From assembly GCF_963678635.1 (NCBI RefSeq), contig NC_087071.1:41740153-41804152 (forward strand): 64,000 nt of DNA, written 5' to 3'. The position numbers were made by a program, and so were the translations under genes. Below, in pieces: positions 47,146-60,600 of the stretch. The notes under the pieces were generated by a model. That model did no database searches, was not told the origin of the DNA, and was given only the letters and a program-made list of their open reading frames with translations. The stretch is from Symsagittifera roscoffensis (Eukaryota > Xenacoelomorpha > Acoela > Convolutidae). Position 1 is the stretch's first letter, and the number at the start of each line of letters is the position of its first letter.

Positions 47146-48102
47146 TGAATTTTTTTTGCCTCGTAATGAAAGAGTCAACTTTTCGATGAAGATCAATCTG
47201 CCAACAAAATCTTTGTTAGATCGACCTTTTTTTAACGGATTCCGGGTCTAGGTGCTTGATTTTTTTGACCAAATTTTGGTATGTTTCTACTTTCTCCGAC
47301 CGAATTTTGTTATTTGTCGACTTTCTCGACCGACATTTTTTAAAACCTGTTTGTTCGACACCGCATAGTCATGAACAAAAAGTTTTCCAAAAATTATAGT
47401 TACGAAATTGATTACATAGAAGCGCAAGAATAACTAAGCTTAACGGTTAGAATGGATTACAATCCTGGGTCTGTGAGTACTAAGAACATATGAAAACAAT
47501 GAAAAGTTTTCAAAAGTCAATTCTTTTTTCTGCAGCAACCATCAAGGTCAACATAATTGTGGTTTGTACAACTACTTGAAAATAGGACACGGAGATAATA
47601 AGAATCCACGCCGACATGGGCAGACATAACTGTTAACCATAACGGGTTCTACTAAAAAACTCGTCCTTTCATAAAAGAGGGGACAATTGTTAAGTATAGA
47701 CTGAATTTACGAATTGTCGACTAAATCAGAATGCAGCAAAACTCGATTTTTCATAGAGCGCTGCTTTTGTGCGTATTTACTGCATTTTTATAGGAGTGGT
47801 AATTCTTTAGTAGATACTAAAGGAAGGGCTATTGTTAAGTAGGTCCCCTAACCGTGTCAAGCAACTGGAAATTAAAAAAAATATCAACCTTAACAAGGCT
47901 ACCGACGAAATCACACTTTTTTGTCCTATTTCCACAGTAACGCGTGGGTGGAAATTTTTGGTCCAGATATTCACATTTTAATTCTTCGCTAAGAATTCGG
48001 TTTTAACATGTGTTGCTGTGTGAACAAAAGTTAGTTTGACACAATTGATATTGAAATTTGATACCAAGGAGAATTTTAAAACTCATTGTTGGTTCAAGCG
48101 AG
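47146..48102. other. non-coding DNA upstream of the protease-like gene
   Basis: No gene recognised. It may hold the promoter of the gene at 48103, but no certain element can be named. Confidence 0.35.
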
Positions 48103-49450
48103 ATGAAATTGATTGGTAGGAATTTCGTTGTAATTGCTTTCTTTGCCATATTTCATCCAATATCTGCGAATTGGGATGATCCCCCAAAAAATGGGTGGCC
48201 TAAATTGTCTCGGGGATCACGGACAAAATCGATCGTTCGATTCGTTCATAATAATCACTTTGGGGTAATCATTGACGATCATTATGTCTTGACAACAGAG
48301 GATAACGTGAGAGGAGAAGGTGAGTGTCATTTGGACCCTGTTGAATGAAAATGTCACTTGATTATCTCAGAAAAGTTCCACTGAAAGATTGTAGGCCTGA
48401 TTTTTCTCCTATTCTAGACAGGCATTTTTTCACATAAGTTTTTGGGGTAATCAACAATTAAAAATAATTGAAAAAAACTCAGCTTTTCTAAACAAGCTCT
48501 TTTTTTTCAAATATGGTTTGAGGTATACAACATACAAAAATATTTGAGAAAAAAGCTTGCAAATATTCATCTGCTGCATCCCTACTTGATCAAGGGCGAA
48601 TATCTTGCAACATCTTGCAAGTGAACCTCCTTCAAAATTAATCTTTATTTTAAGCAAGATCTTTAGAGATTCGATTTTTTGTGGGGAAAAAACGAGTTTT
48701 AAAAAAGAAAATCTAGGGCGTATGTATATGAAGAGTACCAGTGACAAATAGTAAAATTTAAACACTTGAAGAAAGCAACAACAAAAAACGAAAAATATAG
48801 CCCCACAGTAATATGATCATAACTATTTATCAGATTATTATGAAGACCCAACATAAAATATCGCACGCTAATTAACTGTATTCATCAAACTTTGATAAAA
48901 TAACAAAAAAATCGAAACTTAAACAGTAGAATTGCAATAATAGATGAAAAACTCCATTAAGGTCAAAAAACATGTTTTCGAAAAACTTACTTTGAAAGGC
49001 ATAAGTTATAACGATAACCTCACTCTTGCAAGATCTTGCAAGATACCCTCGCTCTTTGAAGATTTTGTAAGGTAACCTCCATCTGGTAAAATCTTGCAAA
49101 ATTACCCTCATTTGCAAGATTCTCGCAAGAATTGACAAAATAACACTTCTTGATCGACTAGGGATTGCTTCAAGCTAAAAAAAAAACCAAGAAGATTTTT
49201 CATTTTAAAAAAGTAAAGGCCTAAGATGAGAAGGCAAGTAGTTGAAGCTTACCAGCGTTGAAACTTACCAGTTAAAGTCTAACGAGCATTGAACGTTGTT
49301 TCGTTTCATTTTAATCAGACAACTAGATTTCCTCATTTCAGATGAAGTTCGAGTAAAAACTGAGATGTTGACCCCTGAGCTGAAGAAATCTAAGCCGAAT
49401 CAACATGAAACATTCATATCGCACAAAATTTATCACAATATCCAAAATCA
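48103..49450 (+). CDS. secreted chymotrypsin (S1)-like protein, first two exons, partial
   Basis: Exon 1 (48103-48319) starts MKLIGRNFVVIAFFAIFHPISA, a typical signal peptide, and runs to a GAAG|GTGAGT donor. Exon 2 (49342-49450) follows a TCATTTCAG acceptor and ends at CA|GTAAGT; phase 1 matches across the 1,022-nt intron. The joined protein reads SIVRFVHNNHFGVIIDDHYVL-TTEDN, then DEVRVKTEM and HETFISHKIYHNI. This follows the N-terminal half of S1 proteases (VLTAAHC, then the strand before the HPxY segment). The catalytic His and its partner Cys of the TAAHC motif are replaced (TTEDN), so it would be a non-catalytic homologue or a decayed copy. Exons for the Asp and Ser regions were not found; the next intron would hold the Ty3/gypsy relic. 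Tentative. Confidence 0.45.
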
Positions 49451-50339
49451 GTAAGTTAACAACAATTGTTTTGAGCTACTTTTTCTTTTCTCCCGCCAAA
49501 AGCCCCAATATTCAATTTTCATAGTTTTTACACCTATTACTTTAATTAAATGCATGTTTTACTTTCTAAAGTATGTAGCGAAAGATCATTCTTTTGATGT
49601 AAAACAGTCGGTAAACCAACTTTCAATGAACTTTGGTTTTGCTACGGAAGTCGCCAATTAGTCCGTCAAGTTTTGTAACCTAACATGTTGTATTGCCGAT
49701 CCTGGCCAGGGTCAGCCATGCTGTTTGATGTTAATTTTCGCGCAATTTTTTTTCAATTTTTTACCCTATAATCCAAAGAATTTTTCTGTATACCGGTGTT
49801 CAGTGTATTTCTATATAGCTTCTTAGGAACTAAACCAAACCATTGCTACCGATCGTTTTTGTTTTGATTGCCCGCGTAGCCTATTTTTTTTTCCGGTAAG
49901 AATATATGATTTGAAACTGAAAGATTATTAACACTATTGCTCCTTACGCTAATGTAAAAGAAGCTAGTCTGTAGCGATTTTAACTTCTTACAGTTTGATT
50001 CTTTCTGTTGCCAATGCCTCTGCTAGCTGTTCTAGCAAATTGATTGAGTATTTTTTCTTTTATTTAAGGTAACGTGATGCGAACGAAATTGAGACACATT
50101 CGACGAGACATGTCTTCTGTTCTAGCTCAACCACAAGATTTTTTGGCTTACATCAAGTTTTTCCATCATATGGCGCATTGAGGTTTTATGACGCTTTTTG
50201 CATTATCGGCTACCTCTTTTTTGAGTTACTCATAAACTTCTGTATGCGCTACCGTCCACATAGCTTTTTTTTACCGGTTCTCTTAAAATCCTCATTTGAT
50301 TTTTTTTCTTTTTTTTTCTTTCAAATGTGATCTCAGACC
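49451..50339. other. non-coding or decayed DNA, possibly gypsy 3' region
   Basis: No motif recognised on either strand. It lies downstream of the reverse transcriptase relic on that element's strand, where RNase H and integrase would be expected. Confidence 0.3.
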
Positions 50340-52240
50340 TTTTTGTCGAAGTGGCTGCCCTAGGTATAAGCTTCTCCGAGTAAATTATACCTTCAGAAAT
50401 CGATCCCAGCTGTTTGACTGCTTTCGGAGGTCTAAACTTGATGACAACCTCTGATTTCGTTTATTTGGGATTTGCTCCGACAATTGATAGCTGGTGTGCT
50501 AGCGGTTTTTTTAGATAACAAAAATTGCAATTTGATGCTTTTAAAGCTTAGTTTTGATCGTCTAACCGTTTGAGGTAGGTTTCCACTAAGCGGTCATGTT
50601 CCTCTCACTCACCTTTTGAAACAATAAGGATATCAGATGGAAAGCGGAACGTGTTCTTTGCGTGAATTAGGGGGTTGTCCATTGCTTTCTAGAGCTCTGC
50701 GAGTTCAACTAAACAGGTCAGAAAGAGATTTGTCCTTGTAGCATTGCCTCCAACGATGATACATTACATTGATTTGCTGTTCCTGTATCAAGTTTGAGAT
50801 CTAATACTAAAAAATTATAACCTCTTTTTCTGTGACAACCTGATTAATCCAGTTTATAAATTTGCCCATATTGGTCATCTGATACTTAATCGTGCATAAC
50901 TGTCTTTTTATGGTTTTGCATCGAAAGTCAATTTTTGTATGTCATCCTTTAGAATTTATAACAATTGTTGCTACGAAATTGTCGCTAGTACATTTCATGA
51001 GTCTTTGTGTATGCCCCTCTGCTAAACTTTTTTTGTCTCCTCTTCGATATTTTCTTATATTGTAAGTAGATACGTCTGCTTTTGTCCTCAGTTTGAATTT
51101 TGATGTAAAATTGTGATTTTTTGATACTAATTTGCTTTAAAATTTTGAAATTTTTTTTTCAGTAGATCTGGTTCAGAGTCTTGTCATCCTTTGTGATGGG
51201 TAAAATCCCAGTTTTCCTTGTTTATCTAATCCTAAGATACATTTTGTTTTTTTTCTGTTACCAACTGGATCATTTCTGGGATGACATACCCTGCTGGTGT
51301 CATTTTCGCTTCCAAAGCCACCAACTTCTAACTGTTTTTATTTTGTAGTCGACGAATTGTGCATTGAGGTTTTGTGTTCCCCCTGGCAAGAATTTTACAG
51401 ATGGGTCTCACTTTCTAACTATTTTCGATGTATGTATACAGTTTACGAATGATATTGGGCACCTCCTAACCACCATCATGCTAATTAGAAGGTTACATAC
51501 CCTGGTGAGTGCTTAATTGTTTTTCATTTTTTTTTGTTCTCTGTTGTTTCTGACACGTATGACTCAACCTCGGTCAGTTCGCTTTGCTGTATTGCCATTA
51601 TTTCAAGCTCCTGCGATGATTGTGATTGATTCGTCTGATCATCCGTCCTTGATTCTTCTGATGAGTCCCCGTTGAAAATTGTTGCCGTTTGCACATTTCG
51701 GCAAAAAATTTCGCACACTTCTTACACTCATTTTTCATTGCTGGGCAGTTTAACAAAGGATTCTACCGCACCTAGTGCTTGTTTTATGTTTGTTTTTGTC
51801 CCGTTCACCGTTAATGCTATTCTTGTTTTTTCTGCTATAATTGCAGGAAGAATTAGACCTCCTATTTCCTTGATTTCGATTTTTGAGTTTTGGTTCATTT
51901 TTTTTGTGTGATCTTTCCGCTCCAACTTGTTGCTGAGTGGCTCTTATATTTTAAAAAACTCTGTGTTACTTGTTTGTTATGCTAAAATTATTGTGCTTGC
52001 TTCATCACTTCTGGTGCCAGTGTCTGGAATGCAAGAGTGACTTGTAGTGCAATAACTTACATGAGTGATATGAGCAGATCTCTAACTAATTCTCTCACTA
52101 AGGTTCCCAATTCAGTTCCTGCTGCTCTGGCAGTTAGTGCCATTAGTAATGTTTCTAGGGTTTATTTCAATTCGTGCGCACGGGTGAAAAGTTTAGGTTT
52201 TCTATATGCTGCACTTTCAGACTTGCCGAACATTATTTAA
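50340..52240 (-). pseudogene. decayed Ty3/gypsy LTR retrotransposon (gag and pol remnants)
   Basis: On the minus strand, in order: gag-like frames at about 52240-52040 and 51925-51524, the latter ending in a Ser/Glu/Gln-rich tail; an RT-like YQMTNMGKFINWINQ near 50.87 kb; FPSDILIVSKGE near 50.63 kb, which corresponds to YLDDILIVSKGE of Ty3/gypsy reverse transcriptase and is followed by EEHDRLVETYLKRLD; and RPPKAVKQLGSISEG near 50.41 kb, corresponding to the PxxxKQLxSFLG segment after RT. Stops and frameshifts interrupt all of it, and the catalytic YxDD is lost. LTRs were not identified. Confidence 0.75.
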
Positions 52241-53354
52241 TCATTTCAATTAAGTCTTTGAATGTCTGCTTTGATGTTTCTGCAGGTGCGCTCGTCTGTA
52301 GAAGTTGTTTTTTTAGACTCCAATGCTAAAATCAAAATTGATACCAGTTTTTTTTGCACTTGCGCGGATTTGTTCTTTGTCTGGGCCTCTCTGAGTTCGT
52401 TTCCCTTTTTCTGATTCAGTCTGTTGCTTTAAAGACCTGTCTTTTTTTTATTATTGATGCTTCTGCAGTACCACACTATGTTTATCGTGGTAATTCCGAT
52501 CTTGGTAGCTTTTCAATTATTGCTGCTTCCGGTGGCTCTAAAAATTTGTATGGATCCTATTTTAAATTTTATGTATCGCCATCTTGATTTGGTCTGGTCA
52601 GATTTTGATCAATGCTGATGGGTCATGCGAATCGGACGCCCATTACACCGGAATACCTAGATCTGTTCCCTCCTCTTGACTTGTATACCCTCCTGGCTGC
52701 GTCCTGGGATATCTCCTTGTATGAATAGAATCAATGTGTCCGTGACACTGAATTCAATTAGCACGAACACTAAGTCGTCTCTGAGTTTGTAGAAGTAGGG
52801 TATGAACCTTGTATAATATGATGTTATAGATCAAGAATCATGGCTGACCTTGGTTAGGAGCGGCAGTACTTTATAGACTAAGTGCCTACTGCAGTACCGT
52901 TATCACAAGCACGATGATAGTGTTAAGATGAATTTTGAAATTGAATTATAAAAATGGCGGGAACAATTTGAGAAGGCTCTCTTTTTTGCCAATTTTCAGG
53001 GGTTTAAAATAAAGGCTTGAAGGGCGAACTCACTTTGCAAGCGTCTACTAATCTCACTTAATGTGAAAAAAAATTAGAACTGGTCGATCCACTGACTTTT
53101 TCTCAGTAAATTTCACCAGATTAGTTTTTCTGGAAATTTTGTTGGATTGAAAGTTAATTTTAATTGGCCACTACTATGTAGTTATTAAAAATTTCAATTT
53201 TTTCCCTCTATTTGCTTGTTTTTCTCGTTATAATCCAATCCAGTCTTTATTGCTGATTTGCATAGAAACGTTTTAAATTGTTTCTTTTAGTTACTAGGTG
53301 GTCACTATCAAGTGGAAATTCAATTATTCATGTCCCTATTTTCATGTTTCATTT
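52241..53354. other. non-coding DNA, possible 5' end of the gypsy relic
   Basis: AT-rich with no recognised gene. GTACTGCCGCTCCTAACC (minus strand, ~52890) resembles a plus-strand stretch at ~49689 (GTATTGCCGATCCTGGCC), an inverted similarity of unknown meaning. Confidence 0.3.
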
Positions 53355-53600
53355 CCAATCAAACAACCACACGTTCGATCTCAATTCCTGTCAAGCAACA
53401 AAATTAGATCTCAACCCGGTCAAACAACCACACGTTTGATCTCAATTCCTGCACCTTACTTCGATCTCATCTCCTGACAAAAACCTATATTCGATCTCAA
53501 ATCAAAACAAAATAACTCCTCGGTTCATTTCAATTTATCGAAACAAAATAAACAATCGAAACAAAATAACTCCTCGGTTCATTTCAATTTACATCAAATG
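53355..53600 (+). repeat. short degenerate tandem repeats
   Basis: GATCTCAATTCCTG-type words recur about five times at 53375-53500. AACAAAATAACTCCTCGGTT is then repeated twice at 53505-53585. Confidence 0.6.
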
Positions 53601-55439
53601 AAACAAAAAAAATTTTATGGAGCTTTTTTCAAACAATTTCTGTGCTTTTTTGCTTTTCTTAATTTTAGCTTTAGTTCTTTAAGTTTTTTTAAAATTTGTC
53701 CACAAAAATGTTCACTGTAGTAGCAACAAATTAACTTCTGAGCTGTCATGGCAGAAAAAAAATTTAAAAAACTAAATTAGAAAAAACTAGAAAAAAATAG
53801 AAAACGGTTAAATTGGAAAGCAAAAAAAAACAGTCAAAAGAAGAAACAATAAAAACTTCAAGCAGTTCGTGACACGTCATACAAACAATACTGTTTGGAG
53901 TCCGCCATATTATGTTGAGGTATATTCTCAGTAGTTATCATCGAATACATATCTACGTCAGCATGTATTTATATGGCATCGGTAAGTGCTCATGAAGAAA
54001 ACTATGTGCTCATTGAGTGTACGGTTCACATTCGTTTGAAGCTGTCAACAAGGTTAAAGTTGATGGCATCCCAATGGTCCTGAGGTTATGCTGCCCAACA
54101 AATTAGCAGCAAAATGAAAATTCAATTGCCTTTCGGGTTACTGGTGCAGCTGAAAGCATCATTTGTTTTGTCTTTTTCTCATCCAGCCAACGCAGTTTTT
54201 TGGCCGCAAAAATTTGGCTATTTGGGTGCGTGATAACCATCAGTTCGCAGCTAGTTTTGCTCTAAAAGCCAAACACGAGGGAATAACTCAAACTGTTTTG
54301 AAAAACTTAAAGTTAAAACAAACAGTTGAACGCCAAAAACTTTTCTTCGGCAAGCTGGGTCAAAATTTTCTCAGGGTCACCGTATCATTTTCAAAAAAAC
54401 TCATTCCAGCAATTGTTTGTTTCTTCATCCAATCGAGTTTCAAATAATCGACGCTGAATTTTCCTGACTAAATTCAAAAAATTTTGATTTGGTTGCAGCT
54501 AAGTTGAATTAGGTATAAATTTTCAGGATATCAGATGAATCGATGAATATATATATATAGAAAATTTTAGCATATTAGATGCGATTATTTAGTGGATTAT
54601 TTATACATTTATTTAGTCATATGATAGTTTTACCTGCATTACACCGTTGATGCATGTAGCAAACTAAAAGGGATTTCGCTTTCTGGCAGATCAAAATTTC
54701 TTACCGCGATTTTTTCTTCTATTTTTTTGCCTGGGGCTCTGAAGACTTTCGTTTGGGTCTAGATTTTTCAGCATCCTTAACCATAATTGTTGTGAAATCG
54801 TCGGACAGTGATTCTTCGAATCGTTTCCTTGATGCTCATGTGACTCGTTTGTCAAATCTGATTAACTATCGTATAAATTGCAACTGACCGATGGTTCGTT
54901 TTCCGCAAAGCCCTGAGGTTTGTCGATCATAAGAACTATTCACTGCGACACAGAAGGATCATTGATGATTACAAATTTTTCGGCGATCCAAGCATGTTCG
55001 GCGTTTTTTTCTGTCTTCTGAGAAGCTAAAAATGGCGCTTCCCGGGCCTTCAGTCCACTGATTAAGGATAAAATTTCCGCACTTTCTCAGATGGAAGTGA
55101 CGGCATCAAGGTTTTGTACTTTTTCGTTCACCCTAAAAATTCTACTAAGCACTATGAATTGGATGAAACACTGTAAAAAGACTGAACTGAGGAACGACTG
55201 AATGACTGACTTGCAATGAACCGAATTAATGCGGGACTTATTGCTTCCTTCATAAATGCTGTTTCCTTGATAAGAATTTAATAGACGTCCAGTGGTCTAT
55301 CGTGGTACGAAATGAAAAAAAATGTGGAAAGTTTATGAGCCATTGGTGGACTCTAATCATGATGATCCAACTAGAACTGTTGTTATCAATTAAGATGGTT
55401 TTAATTGTCACAATTTTAGTGCACTATAAGTTTAATGGG
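53601..55439. other. AT-rich non-coding DNA
   Basis: The longest frame (54163-54447, plus) shows no known motif. A short ATATATATAT run lies at ~54545. Nothing else is recognised. Confidence 0.35.
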
Positions 55440-55990
55440 AGTGCACTAATCTACGACATACCCATCTGCGACATACCCATCTGCGACATGTCGACTAGAA
55501 ACCGCTTCATTCTTATCTTGTGCTCAACCTTAGTCGCATTATCTCAGCGAATCATTTCATTTACTAGAACCTTACTCAAGGAAAATGCCAAACGCTGAAA
55601 GCTCATATTAAGTGTTTTCCATCTATCCATAAACAAATGAAGTGCCTCCTAGTACCCCTGTTCCTCCGTCACCACTGACAGCAGCAGAGGCAACCTAATG
55701 TGCTCCTCCGACACGGGTAACCCCTTTGAGATCAACCCTGCAACCTTTCCCCTAACCAATTCTATCGACATATTCGCAACCCCATAGCCATCTGCGTCAT
55801 GTCAATTCAGGGCCCTTGATATTGTGGTAGTACCAGCAGTCCCATCCATATAAAATCTATTCGGATAATTCTATATCAGCGTATCCGAAATCTCCATGGC
55901 CATCACAATTTCCTCAAAACGGGGAAACTGAAAGACAATTAGCCAACGAGCCCACGGAACCAGGAGCCGAAAAGCCAACGAACCACGAGC
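55440..55990 (-). pseudogene. coding-like relic, possibly LTR-retrotransposon pol
   Basis: The minus strand gives a protein-like reading with a few stops: FYMDGTAGTTTISRALN, stop, then DADGYGVANMSIELVRGKVA, EEHIRLPLLLSVVTEEQGY, stop, EALHLFMDRW and FSLSKVLVNEMIR. The first part vaguely recalls RNase H of BEL/Pao-type elements (D..A..YG followed by a K..R segment), but this is weak. A direct repeat ACATACCCATCTGCG lies near 55457-55485. Confidence 0.3.
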
Positions 55991-56538
55991 AGACGAGCCC
56001 ACAGAACCACAAATCCACGGTAACGACAAGTTCAACGGAGTAAGCCGCAAAATGGATCCTGTAGAGCCAGAGAGTGTAGTTTTTGAATAAGTTTTTTAAA
56101 GGCACGTTTGCAAGTATAAAAGCTTTTGGTAAACTAAATACTGGAAGATATTAACTAACTTTAAAAAAATCCAACCCAGAAAAATCTCCCGAGTTGAACA
56201 CATGAAAACTAACAATGTTTTTGAAGTAGTCATTTTATGAACTATCGAGAAGGCAATTGAATGCGCTAATAACAGAAACGGGACCTTGGCCCACAGTGAA
56301 CAAATGACATTGTTCAGTGCCACTGTCCTGTTTGTATTCACATACACAGGGATGCTCGAAAAATCGAACGTCAACACCACGCTGTCGTCCAGGCGTTTGT
56401 CGACGTAGAGTAGAAAAGCAAAGAAGACGAAATCGTGGAGGTGAGCTTAGAACCAGCAGCCTGTTGGTTTCTTTCTAAACTCAAAAAACTTATTTGATGA
56501 AAAACACTGATGACTCGATTTGATGACCCGATTCTAGG

Positions 56539-57195
56539 GTGCCATCTTATCGAGACATCCACAAAGTTCCACAAGGGCTAGTAAAGGGTACGAAACTCTA
56601 CTATAGGGAGGCCAGGCTTCATTTGAAGAGAGGAATTACGAACTACAGTAATCAGCGAGTTTTTCGGGACACCAAGAGTCTCGTAACGACTCAATCACTT
56701 TTCGTCAATTCATTTGTGGACGCGGTCTTGCGGATTTCCCACCAGTCGAGCTGTTCAAATGCCAAAGAGATCTCCCTGAATCTTTTGTTTTTGTGCAAAG
56801 AAAATTTTCCATCAAAACAGAATTGGTCATCAAATCCCACTGCAACATAGAATACCTTGAACAACCCTTTTCAATGTCTACAGATTAGCATCCTAAATTT
56901 GGAACAGCTGAAGCGCTCTCTCGTACGTAAGGTTGCGGGGCTTATGCTTTTTTCTACCAACCCTACGTTCGAGATGGAAAAGCTGGAGAAACCAGCTTCA
57001 GAAGTTCACCAGAATTTGGACATATACACCTACGGAGAGTTTCTGCTGGCAGTGAGATCCCTAAAAGATTCTCAAAGTTACGTTCGCCAGGTGCAGCGCG
57101 CACAGTACTTCGTTCATCAAATGATGGCAACCCATGAGCCGTCGAGAAAAGTTTCAAAATGTTACTCAAAGCACACGTCGGAACCCCTGGTGTGA
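56539..57195 (+). other. coding-like open frames, product unknown
   Basis: Two neighbouring plus-strand frames look like protein (SYRDIHKVPQGLVKG..., 56539-56850, and ILNLEQLKRSLVRKVAGLML..., 56884-57195). A polypyrimidine-TCTACAG acceptor lies at 56883, but no in-phase donor was found for the first frame. No family was recognised. They may be exons of an unknown gene or remnants of a mobile element. Confidence 0.3.
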
Positions 57196-57460
57196 AGAAG
57201 GTGGTTGACAATGTCCTGTGTCAAAGCTGCTGATTGATGGATCAGAGATAAGTTTTCAGCCGCTTAAGAAATCACTATGCCTAAAATAAAACGCCAATGA
57301 CATCGAAAGCTTAAAAAATGAGGTTCTTGAAGAGTGTAGAGTCATCGTCGTGATTTGAAGTCTCCCATCTTTAGAAGAGTTACTTATTTACTTTTCGACA
57401 CGATAAGTATATCCTATTTAAAATTCAGCTTTGAACTTTTTTTGTCTTATTTTTTTACCA

Positions 57461-57637
57461 AGTTTGTGTGCTTTGCAATCATTCAAGAAAGATAAAGTTT
57501 CAGTGGATTACGCCGGCAAAGTAAGCATCAACATCAACGCCGACCAGTACTGCTTTCAACCAGGAATTTATAGTGAATACGCATTGGAAGTTTCTGGTAC
57601 TGCTAGCCGCGAGATCGATGCTTCAATTGAGTTTTAA
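57461..57637 (+). other. possible terminal exon, product unknown
   Basis: The frame KDKVSVDYAGKVSININ...YCFQPGIYSEYALEVSG ends at a TAA at about 57635. It is preceded by a T-rich stretch and CATTCAAG, a possible acceptor. Composition is protein-like and locally richer in G+C. It could belong with 56539-57195 or to the protease-like gene upstream; neither link is shown. Confidence 0.25.
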
Positions 57638-57639
57638 GA

Positions 57640-60600
57640 TTTTCGTAAATGGAACATTTGCTCATGGCAAACCACGCCACCCAAAAAAGAAACGTGACGA
57701 AAATTAAGGTGATAAAGTTGTACTTTCCTGCATAAGTGAAAGAATAGTGGTATTGAAATCCAGAAGAGACAATGTACATTTCGAGCAAATAGGCTTTGCC
57801 GATGGAAACAAGATTGTTCAAGGATGCTTGGTTAATAGCGGTTAAACTCTTTTGAATAGTTTCTCATATTTAAACCCTGTTCACATTTATGTTTAGATTG
57901 AATTCAAATTTTTAAACTGAAACGTTTTCTTTTTTGCTTCACATTAACATCATACAATCAATTTGGAAACTTTTGATCTTACTTAAATCAGTATATGTTT
58001 TTTGTGTTAGAAAGTTTGATGTTACCTTATCATGAGTAGCCAAAAAGACTTGACTACTGCTATGTCTATAATTTATTCAATTCAACTCTTTGTAGACATG
58101 AAAAAATCATCTCTTCCAGAAGAAACACTCTATTAAAAAAGTAAAGGGTAGTTTTTTTGAGCAGTCGGGGCTCAGGAAAAGACTGATTAGTTTTGTTTCG
58201 AACGTAATAACTGTTAGAAAATAGATCTGTAGATATTGGCTGAAAGATAAATTTTGTTGCCATAAACGTAAGCATTAACCGCAACCATAACCTATAACGA
58301 GGTTTAATGTCAGTTTGCAAATGACAGTTCCTATTCAAAAATCATTTTGTTTCTTTGTACGTTTACCTTTAGTGTTGTAGACATACTGACATAGACATGC
58401 TGAACGTGAATTTTTCAAGCGCATTGACTGAATCACAACAATGTTTAATGCACATAAAACTATAGTTTTAACATATTAACGGCAGATTGGAAACATACTG
58501 ATATTTTTTTCATGTCAGATCGGAAAACTACATGTGTGAATCAAAATAAGGCCGTTTCAATCAAAATGCTTAACTTTATAGATTTTCTTAATCGGTGTAA
58601 CTTTTTAAACTTTTGATCTGAGATTTGTTCCCGGATTCCACTGATAATGGTTAGGTATTCCTTGATTTTTTCCGCATTGCTTTTTTCTAGCTATAGCTGT
58701 TGCAAAAGTTGATTGAACCAGTTTGCGAATATCCCACTGAAAGTCTCTGGAGTCCCCTTACATATTCTGGAATCGAAATATTAAATCCATTTTTGCTCAA
58801 ATTCTTGATATTAAAAGAATAACTCTGCTATTGGCAATTACTTAAAGAGACCATACACAATTAATCGGGTCTCTCTCACCTTTCCAGGTCAGGACCATTG
58901 AACCCAGTATAAAATCTGGGAGCAACCCAAATTCATTGTCGCGCGAAAATGAAACAAATATGATTGTTAGGTCTCACAAATTTTAAGGACCCAACAGCGG
59001 ATCTTGTTAACTACTATCCACGCTTTTATGGTATCCCTTGCAACGAATCTCCCCAAAATCGGCAGAAAGCAATTTGTGGCATATTTTATTTATTTTGAGA
59101 TTTTGGTTTTGTTCGTCTCAAGAATACGTTTTATTGCATTCCTTTTAAATGACGTTTTCTAAGCTATATACAAACAACTTTTTGTAAAGAATTGACCGCC
59201 CTTTTCCAATAGTGGGTAAATGTTCTTTAAAAATCCTTTCTTTTCAATTGAAGACTAGTCAAAGTAATTGTGTGGTATTCTTGTACGTAACCGTTTCCTA
59301 GCGCCCAACTGGCCGATGTGGCCCAATGGCTTCTTATACGCATATAGAGTTTCCTATGGTTGTTGTTGCTGCTGTAGCGTCGCTGACTCTTGATGATTTT
59401 GGTACCGTTTGTTTCGATTAACAATGGTTTCGTCTTGACCCTGGTCCATTGTTGTTGGACGCCAACGGAATATAAAGTGTATGCTTTTAACGTTAGTTAC
59501 TTGAACGTCGTGTTAACGCTGGACCCGTTGGAATTAACCTCACGTTGTGCTGTGCTGCTGTGAGGCCAGCATCCTGCGTCAAGCTAATCAGTTCTTTTAA
59601 GGGCAGCTTAGCTCTTCTGGTCTTTGGTTTTATGTGAGCTGCGGCGATTTCTTAGCTCTCTAACTCCTTAGAGCCACAATTCTGGTCTGGTTTCCAAGTT
59701 TTTGGTTATGGTGGTCGGTCATTTTTTCTTCGACAACTCAGCTGCTTTCTTTGAGGATCCACTAAGAAACCCCGTGGTATCAGTAAGGGTAAATTTCTGG
59801 TATCAGCTTGAATCTAATCACTGCGATATACATGGGTAGCTTCTTGCGAGAGCTAAGCAACATGATGATATCGGTTCTTTAGAGAATGAAATCTTCAAAA
59901 TTTTTTCGTTCAAACGGGTGGCTGAAAGAAAACTTTAAAGCTCCAACGTTCGAACGGAACGCGGTTTTGTTCAGGCCGTGTCGAAAAACTAATTGACGAA
60001 GGCTGGTCTTATATTATAGCAAACAATTGAGCTCGAATTGATAAATGAGTCTAGCTTGTATAGTAGATTTTGTAATTCTGAGATAGTTATTGAATAATGC
60101 CTATCAAAGTAGATTTTGATTCCCTCTAATGAAGAAATGATATGTTTCGGGGTATATTTTCAAAAATTTTATTGTTCTGTCATTAAGAGGTGCTTTAATA
60201 ACGCTGGTTGATGATTTTATACAGTCGGTAGTTTTTGATCGAAACTATGAATGATTATGGGCAAACCAAATCTGAAATTATTTCGTTTAAACTGAGCAAA
60301 ATGGATTCTTTTGAAATGCCGAAACTGTTTGGATTTTTTGACAACAGGTAATTCTATTTTTCTAATGTGTTCGAATTAAACAGGGTGATTTAGTAAACCA
60401 ACATAAAAAACCGAATCTGTTAATATCAATTGCAGATCATTTTTCCACATTTTTATGTCGGCCGAAGAAAAGGCTTTCGATCGAAAACGAAAGGCCCGAG
60501 AAAGACTATTTTACCCGTAATGAAAATCATATTTGACCGAGCATGCCCTGGATGGACATTTTGGACCCAAAACTAAAATTTTTGACCAAACCAAAATTTC

